Shown here: piece after piece, positions 57,536 to 64,000 of the stretch
Layout of the letters: every line of letters starts with the position of its first letter
How positions within the stretch are numbered: position 1 is the first letter of the stretch
Assembly: GCA_913061515.1 (NCBI GenBank)
Contig: CAJXSF010000012.1
Coordinates: 1 to 64,000 of the forward strand
Reading direction: 5' to 3'
DNA: 64,000 nt
Origin: an uncultured Gammaproteobacteria bacterium
Lineage (GTDB): Bacteria; Pseudomonadota; Gammaproteobacteria; Pseudomonadales; Pseudohongiellaceae
Notes under the pieces: generated by a model
What the model was told of the DNA's origin: nothing
The model's database searches: none
What the model saw: the letters and a program-made list of their open reading frames with translations, nothing else
Program-made: the position numbers and the translations under genes

Positions 57536-59749
57536 CTATACAGCAGTTTCTACAGGGGCTGCAGTGAACCGGTAGTTTTTCAATGGCAATTCACGTACGC
57601 GCTGACCAGTAAGAATATAGACGGCGTTGGCCACAGCAGCACCAATTGGTGGCGTGGCAGGTTCTCCCAATCCCCCTAATGCTTCTCCAGAGTCCACTGA
57701 TACGATATCGATCTCAGGGGAGTCGTGTAGACGAATCATTTCATAGTCAGTGAAATTGGTCTGTTGCACGCGTCCGTTCTCGATAGTGATCTCGCCATAA
57801 AGTGCAGCGGTTAGGCCGAAAATGACACCGCTCTCAACTTGTGATGCTGCTGCGTCTGGGTTGATTGTGCGACCACAGTCGATCGCGCAGCTGACTCGAT
57901 GCACTTTCACGCTGCCATCGTTGTTGATGGACACTTCTGCTACTTGCGCAACAATGCTGCCAAAGCTTTCTTGCAGAGCGATGCCTTGAGCATGCCCTGG
58001 CGCTAAATTGCGCCCCCAACCAGCCTTCTGCGCAGCGGCTCTAAGCACCGCGGCATGGCGAGGCTTGTCGCCCAGCATATTCAGCCGGAATTGATACGGG
58101 TTTTGCCCTGAGCGGTGAGCCAGCTCGTCTACGAACGACTCTAGAAAGAAGGTGTGCTGTGAATGGGCAACGCTACGCCATGCTCCAAACGGGATGTGGG
58201 TCTCGCTATCGGCATATGCAATATCCTTATTCGCTATGGAGTATGGCGTGTGTGCAGCCTCTGCAGGCTCATTCTTGCCAATGTAATGGTTTTGCCATGC
58301 CACAAGCTGATTGTTGGCGTCAAAGCCTGCACGGAACTTGCTCGTGACTGCAGGACGGTAGTAGTCCTGCTGCATATCGTCTTCACGACTCCAGAGCGTT
58401 TTCACCGGCACGTCAAAGTGCTTTGCGATCAAGGTGGCCTGATCGATGGTGTTGACGTCTGTTGGGAGTCGGCGACCAAAGCCACCTCCCAAATAGAAGC
58501 CGTGCAGCGTGACATCGTTCTCATCCATTTCGGCGACTGTCGCCACACGTCCACGGATGCCGAGATTGTCTTGAGTGCCGGTCCATACATCACATTTACC
58601 ATCGTGGAAATGCACGGTACAGTTCATCGGCTCCATGGCCGCATGGGCAAGATAGGGAACGCGATAGGTTGCCTCCACAACTGTCTCAGCGTTCTCTAGC
58701 GCGTTTGCTGCATCGCCTTCGGCAATGTCTTCGTTCAGCTCGCCTTCTAGGGCAGTATCATATTGCGCATAAATAGACTGTGAGTTTACCTGGTCGTTTT
58801 CGCTGGCTTCAAACTGAACGTCTAAAGCAGCAAGTGCCTGCTTTGCGCGCCAGTAGTTGTCAGCAACAACTGCGACGGCATTTTCTAGCTCGACAACTTT
58901 TACTACGCCGCGGCGAGACAGTGCGGCATCGGCATTCACCGATTGCAGTTTGCTGCCAAACACAGGCGCAGTTTTCACAGCGGCGTAAAGCATGCCAGGG
59001 GCCTCGGCATCGATGCCGTAGGCGGCTGTGCCATCAACTTTGGCGGGGATATCGACACGGGCAATCGATTTTCCCATCAAGGTAAAGTCTTTTTCGTCTT
59101 TGAGTTTAGGTTCTGACGAAGGCTCAAAGCGAGCGGCATCTGAGGCGAGTTCGCCATAAGATAGTGAGCGGCCACTAGCGTCATGATGCACGTAGTTTAA
59201 GCGAGTACTCAGTTCGGTTTCCGGAACATCAAGTCTTGCAGCGGCGGCTTTAACGAGCATTTCTCGTGCCGCGGCACCTGCCGCGCGCATACCCAACTCA
59301 CCTGTGAAGCGAACCGAAGAGCTGCCGCCGGTAATCTGCATATTCATGATTTCAGCGACTTTCATAGTCGCTGAGGTTGCTAAACCATCTAAGAAACGTG
59401 GGAAGCTCACACCAAGAGATTCGGCAAAGCCTTTCACGAGTACTCCGTTGGCGAACAGGTCCGTGGCAGGGGCTTGCTCGACTTTGACAAGGTTCCAGTC
59501 GGCATCCAATTCATCTGCCGCCATCATTGGCAGAGAAGTGTGAACCCCTTGGCCCATTTCGGAGTGTGGGACGATCACAGTCACGGTGTTGTCCTCGGAG
59601 ATGCGTAGCCAAGTGGTAAGAAAAGGTTCAGAGCCCGCCGATTCATTGGCGATTCGGTGTTTGCTAGGGCGTGTAGAGGCATAGCCAAGCAAAAGCCCGC
59701 CCCCAACAACAGTGGTTCCAAGTAAAAAACGACGTCGATTGATTTTCAT
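57536..59749 (-). CDS. Xanthine dehydrogenase-family molybdopterin-binding subunit (IorB-like), Tat-exported
   Basis: Tat motif RRRFLLG; HSEMGQGVHTSLPMMAADEL, YLGGGFGRRLPTDV, QESFGSIVAQVAEV. Start chosen at MKINRRRFLLG. Confidence 0.9.
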   Translation of the reverse strand: MKINRRRFLLGTTVVGGGLLLGYASTRPSKHRIANESAGSEPFLTTWLRISEDNTVTVIVPHSEMGQGVHTSLPMMAADELDADWNLVKVEQAPATDLFANGVLVKGFAESLGVSFPRFLDGLATSATMKVAEIMNMQITGGSSSVRFTGELGMRAAGAAAREMLVKAAAARLDVPETELSTRLNYVHHDASGRSLSYGELASDAARFEPSSEPKLKDEKDFTLMGKSIARVDIPAKVDGTAAYGIDAEAPGMLYAAVKTAPVFGSKLQSVNADAALSRRGVVKVVELENAVAVVADNYWRAKQALAALDVQFEASENDQVNSQSIYAQYDTALEGELNEDIAEGDAANALENAETVVEATYRVPYLAHAAMEPMNCTVHFHDGKCDVWTGTQDNLGIRGRVATVAEMDENDVTLHGFYLGGGFGRRLPTDVNTIDQATLIAKHFDVPVKTLWSREDDMQQDYYRPAVTSKFRAGFDANNQLVAWQNHYIGKNEPAEAAHTPYSIANKDIAYADSETHIPFGAWRSVAHSQHTFFLESFVDELAHRSGQNPYQFRLNMLGDKPRHAAVLRAAAQKAGWGRNLAPGHAQGIALQESFGSIVAQVAEVSINNDGSVKVHRVSCAIDCGRTINPDAAASQVESGVIFGLTAALYGEITIENGRVQQTNFTDYEMIRLHDSPEIDIVSVDSGEALGGLGEPATPPIGAAVANAVYILTGQRVRELPLKNYRFTAAPVETAV

Positions 59750-59763
59750 ATAATTCTCCCGAC

Positions 59764-60228
59764 CTAAGCCGTCGTGCTGAGTGATTTGATGGCACGACGA
59801 ATGCGTGGATAAGTGCCGCAGCGGCATACATTAGTGATTGCGCCGTCAATTTCGGCATCATTAGGGTTTGGGTTGGCCTCTAGCAAAGCAGAGACGGCCA
59901 TCAACATCCCTGATTGGCAATACCCGCATTGTGGGACTTGGTGGTCGATCCACGCTTGTTGTACCGCCGTTAACTGCTTAGAGCCACCGACATCGACCGC
60001 TAGGCCTTCAATGGTTTTTATGTCAGTGCCTTCAATAGCGCTGACAGGTGTGACGCAGCTGCGTACTGGGTTGCCATTGACTTGCACTGTGCAGGCGCCA
60101 CAGGCGGCAATACCGCAACCAAACTTAGTGCCTTTGAGGCCTAGTTCGTCTCGCAAGGCCCATAGAAGCGGCATATCGGGCTCGATGTCTAATTCCCTTT
60201 CTACGCCATTAACTCGAAAACGTGCCAT
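59764..60228 (-). CDS. (2Fe-2S)-binding subunit of molybdenum hydroxylase (IorA-like)
   Basis: [39 protein letters not shown]. Confidence 0.93.
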   Translation of the reverse strand: MARFRVNGVERELDIEPDMPLLWALRDELGLKGTKFGCGIAACGACTVQVNGNPVRSCVTPVSAIEGTDIKTIEGLAVDVGGSKQLTAVQQAWIDHQVPQCGYCQSGMLMAVSALLEANPNPNDAEIDGAITNVCRCGTYPRIRRAIKSLSTTA

Positions 60229-60554
60229 TGCTTATTCCCCTTTATTGATCGATCTGTAGAAACTGATACTGATTTAAATATGCGCTTTATTCTGCGAAGG
60301 TTTGCTAATGCGGATGCAATTGAGCATATAGCACAAACCTAACTGCGGCAATTTGGTGCGCAGTGTACGTCAAAATCGTCTAACTGATTCATTGAATTCT
60401 AAAAATCACTCAGAGCTATGATTAAAAACCTGTCGCTTTGTCGAAATTACCGTTGACTCAGAGAAGATTAAAGCGAAAATAGCTCGGCGCAGTGATTTTT
60501 GCGTTTAAATTAACGCACGACGATTTATATCGATAAGAAAATATAGGGGAAACC

Positions 60555-60920
60555 ATGAAAAGAATTTTCAAAAGCTTCATCGTAGTAGCGGCTACAGTCA
60601 TTTTGGCCGCATGTGCTTCTGCACCAGCTAATCCATTTGCTGGCATGTGGGAACTAAGCATCAATACACCGGTGGGCGCGATGGGAGCAACTTTGGACGT
60701 GTCTGCAGACATGATGGGCACAATGTCATCTGCAGAACTTGGCGCGACAGAGTTACAAGGCATTACAGTTACTGAAAATGCAGTTAGCTTTAATGTGGTA
60801 GTTGACGCTCAAGGTCAAACACTTGCATTGAGCTTTGCTGGCACAATCGAAGGCGACTCGCTTACTGGTACTTTTGATTCAGACTTCGGAGCAATCCCTG
60901 TTACCGGTACACGCATGTAA
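60555..60920 (+). CDS. Small lipoprotein of unknown function
   Basis: 121 aa, lipobox LAAC, beta-rich FAGMWELSINTPVGAMGATLDVS; followed by a strong terminator. Confidence 0.75.
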   Translation: MKRIFKSFIVVAATVILAACASAPANPFAGMWELSINTPVGAMGATLDVSADMMGTMSSAELGATELQGITVTENAVSFNVVVDAQGQTLALSFAGTIEGDSLTGTFDSDFGAIPVTGTRM

Positions 60921-60931
60921 GAAAGACATAT

Positions 60932-60970
60932 TGCTTGGCTCACATTAACGTGAGCCAAGCAGTATTTTTA
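60932..60970 (+). terminator. Rho-independent terminator
   Basis: TGCTTGGCTCAC-ATTAAC-GTGAGCCAAGCA followed by GTATTTTTA. Confidence 0.8.
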
Positions 60971-61026
60971 CCCTTCGCGGCTCCTTTCTCTCGAAAACTC
61001 CTGCCAAGCCGACTTACTAAACCGCC

Positions 61027-62643
61027 TTAGAAGCTCTCAGCGCTCGCCTTGTGCCAATCTTCAGCATATGCCTCTGGAATACTTGCTGTTAGAAGCTGCC
61101 CACTACTGAGCGGCGTGTGGATCTGATCAAAATGTTTGAGGTCTTTGCCTACGCGTTGAAATAGATCCGAAGGTTGAAGTTGTTCTGGGTCGTCGTAACC
61201 AATTGCTCCACAAATCTCTAAGAATGCCTCAATAGTGCCATTGTGAAAATTGCGTACTCGTTTGGCTTTGTCTTCTACGTTGATGCCTTTGGCGCGCGCG
61301 GGATCTGTCGTCGCAATGCCGGTAGGGCATTTGTTGGTATTACAGGATTTGGATTGCACGCAGCCAAGCGCAAGCATCATCGCGCGCGCAGAATTCACGG
61401 CATCTGCGCCCAGTGAGATTTTTGTTAGCAAGTCGAAACCAGTCGCGGTTTTTCCCGCACTAATGATGCGCAGTTTAGAGCGTAAATCAGCACCAGTGAG
61501 CACTTGGTTGACGAAGTAGGTTGCTTCTAGACACGGCATCCCTATGCGGTTTGAGAATTCCACTGGTGCGGCGCCAGTACCCCCTTCTGCTCCATCGATC
61601 GTAATAAAATCAGGGTAGATCCCAGTGCTGAGCATCGCTTTAACTATGCTCATGAATTCGCTCTTGCGACCAATGCACATTTTAAAGCCTGTGGGTTTTC
61701 CTCCACTCAAATCTCTTAGTCGTTTAACAAACTCTAATAAGCCTATGGGAGTGCTAAATTCTGGATGGTTAGCGGGAGATAGCACCGTTTTTCCAACCTC
61801 TACTAAGCGAATGTCGGCGATCTCTTGGGTGACTTTTGGCCCTGGCAAAACACCGCCATGGGAAGGCTTTGCTCCTTGTGAGATTTTGATTTCGATCATT
61901 TTGACGGCGTCTGCACTTGCGTTTTTCTTAAATGCTTCGTCATTGAAGGTCCCGTCCAAATTACGACAGCCGAAATAACCTGTGCCTATTTGCCAGATAA
62001 GATCTCCGCCGTGAGTCTTATGGTGGGCACTGATGCTGCCTTCCCCCGTATTGTGGGCGAAGTGACCCATTTTGGCAGCCTTATTAAGAGCGCTGATTGC
62101 ATTGCCACTAAGCGCACCAAAACTCATACCAGAGATATTCAGTAGCGAGGCGCTATAGGGTTTGAGGCATTGTTCTCCGCCAATCATGATGCGGGATTTT
62201 TCATGTGGCACGGCGGTGGCTTTGATCGAGTGAAAAACTGTTAGATAGCCGTCGGCCATCAAATCCTGTTCAGTCCCGAAGGGAAGTGTGTCATTGAGTT
62301 TTTTGGCGCGGCGATAAATGAGATCGCGAGCCTCTCGGTTAAAGGGAGCTTCTTCAAGATTGCTAGCGATGAAGTATTGACGGATTTCTGGTCGAATTGA
62401 TTCGAACAGGTAACGCAAATTCGCAAACACAGGATAGTTTTTGCGCAAATTGCTGTCACTGACATAGATATCATGTAAGCCAATTGCGAAAAACACAATG
62501 CCAGCACTAAGAAATATTAATGAGAAAACATGCTCGCTAGCGCTAATCAGGGTGAAACCGCTAGGACCATAAAAAGTGAAAAAACTACCAAGCGCGAGCC
62601 AAAGCAGGCTGGTGATCCAAAAAAAACGCACTACGGGTGTCAT
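61027..62643 (-). CDS. FMN-binding glutamate synthase-family protein
   Basis: SGMSFGALSGNAISALNKAA, TIDGAEGGTGAAPVEF, CVQSKSCNTNKCPTGIATTDP; N-terminal TMs. Confidence 0.9.
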   Translation of the reverse strand: MTPVVRFFWITSLLWLALGSFFTFYGPSGFTLISASEHVFSLIFLSAGIVFFAIGLHDIYVSDSNLRKNYPVFANLRYLFESIRPEIRQYFIASNLEEAPFNREARDLIYRRAKKLNDTLPFGTEQDLMADGYLTVFHSIKATAVPHEKSRIMIGGEQCLKPYSASLLNISGMSFGALSGNAISALNKAAKMGHFAHNTGEGSISAHHKTHGGDLIWQIGTGYFGCRNLDGTFNDEAFKKNASADAVKMIEIKISQGAKPSHGGVLPGPKVTQEIADIRLVEVGKTVLSPANHPEFSTPIGLLEFVKRLRDLSGGKPTGFKMCIGRKSEFMSIVKAMLSTGIYPDFITIDGAEGGTGAAPVEFSNRIGMPCLEATYFVNQVLTGADLRSKLRIISAGKTATGFDLLTKISLGADAVNSARAMMLALGCVQSKSCNTNKCPTGIATTDPARAKGINVEDKAKRVRNFHNGTIEAFLEICGAIGYDDPEQLQPSDLFQRVGKDLKHFDQIHTPLSSGQLLTASIPEAYAEDWHKASAESF

Positions 62644-62702
62644 ATTGCTACCTACGCTGATTCAGAAAAACGGCCTGCCGTCAGGCTATACGAACATGCT
62701 GC

Positions 62703-63431
62703 TTACAGGCGAAGTAAAAGTGTTACAGATGCTTCAGTGTCCGTCTTCTCGCGGCCAATTGGAACCTCTGTTTGATGTTTCACTTTAATAGTGAACTTCA
62801 TAGAAAGGTTTTCCATGATATCTGATTGAATCGAGCTTTCTGAACGGCCAATGCTAGACTCTTTGCCGCTCTCGACGCTAAGTGTTTGAACAAATAATGC
62901 GTTGTCAGAGACGTTCCAACGTAGCTCACTTGCTAGTCGAACAATGGCTTCACGAAAACTGTCGTTAGGTTCTTTCGAATAACGCATACCGGCACCGATT
63001 GTGTAGTTCCAATCGAGGTTTTCGTATTGGCGCAAAAGGTTTTGCCCGAAACTGATTGAGGCGTCCGATTGGCTATCATAGCCACTAAAACGGTCATCTT
63101 CATGGGCTAAACGGCCCACCACGAAAGAGTCTTCGTTAAGGTTGTAAGTGGCAGAGCCAACGGTATAGACACGCTGTGCGGCAAGCACATTGTTCTTCGA
63201 TGAGCGAAAGCCGTCGATAGAGAATCCATATTCCCAGCTATCTTTTAGGTAAACGACATTGCCTTTGAATTTAATGTTTTCATCTTCAGTGTTGCCCGAA
63301 GTGAAGATAGCGCCCAGCTCAATCTCAGTCGATAGAGTATCTTCAGTCTCTTGAGCAAACGCGGATGAGGCGCCAAGGCTAAAAACTAGGCACAGGCCCG
63401 CGATGATTGGTGATTGCTTCGTTATAAGCAT
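62703..63431 (-). CDS. DUF481 outer-membrane protein
   Basis: Signal peptide, IELGAIFTSGNTEDENIKFKGNVVYLKDSWEYGFSIDGFRSS. Confidence 0.85.
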   Translation of the reverse strand: MLITKQSPIIAGLCLVFSLGASSAFAQETEDTLSTEIELGAIFTSGNTEDENIKFKGNVVYLKDSWEYGFSIDGFRSSKNNVLAAQRVYTVGSATYNLNEDSFVVGRLAHEDDRFSGYDSQSDASISFGQNLLRQYENLDWNYTIGAGMRYSKEPNDSFREAIVRLASELRWNVSDNALFVQTLSVESGKESSIGRSESSIQSDIMENLSMKFTIKVKHQTEVPIGREKTDTEASVTLLLRL

Positions 63432-63571
63432 TATTAGTTCCTATTATCTTGTGAATTCTATGTTTTTTAACGGCTGCATTCTACAAGGGCTTGTTGTAAA
63501 TGGCTATTTTGCGGCAAATGGAGTTGGGGTTATAAAGGGGGCAGTTTTGCCCAAGCATAATTGAAAGACAT

Positions 63572-63604
63572 AAAAAAAGGAGTGACACAATGTGCACTCC
63601 TTTT
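63572..63604 (-). terminator. Rho-independent terminator of the RidA-family gene
   Basis: AAAAGGAGTG...CACTCCTTTT with an A-run on the left. Confidence 0.75.
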
Positions 63605-63628
63605 GTTCACTCGATGCTAACTAAGTGC

Positions 63629-64000
63629 TTACTTTGGCACTCGCGCTGCTCGAATTTCAATCTCAACCAACCAGCCGTCGACTACTAGGCCTGCAATTTC
63701 TACTACAGAGCGCACTGGTTTCATTGGGTTCTCTTCAGTTCCGAAGAATTTAGCGAAACCGCGGTTAAAACCTGCAAAGTCAAACGTGCCGTCTTCGCCA
63801 GCAACGCCAAATACTCGGACTTGAACGATATCTGACATAGACCAGCCCATGCCTTCTAATGTCGCTTTGAACTTCTCAAACGTGTTAGTTGTTTGCTGTT
63901 CTTGGTCACCGTAAGTGCCATCTTCTTGTTGCGAAGCGCCTGATCCACTTAGGTATAGTGTTTCTGCACCTGCTGGAATGACGATGTTATTGTAGAAAAA
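63629..64000 (-). CDS. RidA/YjgF family protein, truncated by the window edge
   Basis: Frame open to base 64000: IVIPAGAETLYLSGSGASQQEDGTYGDQEQQTTNTFEKFKATLEGMGWSMSDIVQVRVFG...VEIEIRAARVPK. Confidence 0.88.
   Translation of the reverse strand, partial: FFYNNIVIPAGAETLYLSGSGASQQEDGTYGDQEQQTTNTFEKFKATLEGMGWSMSDIVQVRVFGVAGEDGTFDFAGFNRGFAKFFGTEENPMKPVRSVVEIAGLVVDGWLVEIEIRAARVPK

Noticed and set aside
58163-58699. 178-aa plus-strand ORF inside the molybdopterin subunit gene
   Set aside because: Antisense to a conserved coding region; no domain motif or RBS.
59813-60259. 148-aa plus-strand ORF opposite the 2Fe-2S subunit
   Set aside because: Complement of the Cys-rich conserved subunit; shadow ORF.
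1-64000. Mobile elements, prophage, CRISPR-Cas, toxin-antitoxin or restriction systems
   Set aside because: No transposase, integrase, cas, phage structural, TA or R-M motifs were recognised in the translated ORFs, and no direct-repeat arrays were seen by eye.
1-64000. tRNA/rRNA genes
   Set aside because: No cloverleaf-like or rRNA-like conserved stretch recognised; a tRNAscan/Infernal run would be needed to be certain.

Overview
Chromosomal window from a Gram-negative bacterium, probably a marine-type gammaproteobacterium (inferred from gene content, not from a marker gene). About 54 coding regions are densely packed on both strands. I saw no rRNA, tRNA, CRISPR array, IS element or prophage. 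Main blocks: (1) 3' part of a phosphonate-type ABC transporter (phnC-phnE-phnE) followed by a 2OG-Fe(II) oxygenase-like protein and an ABM-domain protein; (2) ahpC-ahpF, with oxyR elsewhere in the window; (3) PQQ quinoprotein dehydrogenase plus dihaem cytochrome c, next to a membrane-tethered cuproprotein operon (SP/TM protein, multicopper oxidase, cupredoxin, FG-GAP protein); (4) PA2779/PA2778-like secreted peptide and cysteine peptidase pair; (5) LysR / azoreductase / pirin module with two LysR-type operator candidates; (6) second quinoprotein fused to a cytochrome c domain, plus a CHRD protein; (7) large 7TMR hybrid histidine kinase followed by fghA and a pirin; (8) decaprenylphosphoryl-arabinose-like pathway cluster (HAD-UbiA fusion, DprE2-like, DprE1-like, GtrA, IMPase); (9) FinR-like LysR divergent from fpr; (10) RND/MMPL protein with a DDGF repeat, and a ClpP2-like protease; (11) oxyR with a possible divergent, terminator-ended transcript; (12) PHM-like copper monooxygenase fused to a degenerate redoxin, and a periplasmic molybdenum hydroxylase. 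The strongest candidates for under-described biology are the cuproprotein operon (16.6-20.8 kb), the DPA-like cluster (40.5-45.7 kb), the redoxin-haem-PHM-EF-hand fusion (55.5-57.5 kb) and the possible OxyS-like/attenuator element upstream of oxyR (52.9-53.1 kb). All family calls come from reading motifs in the translations; no database search was run.
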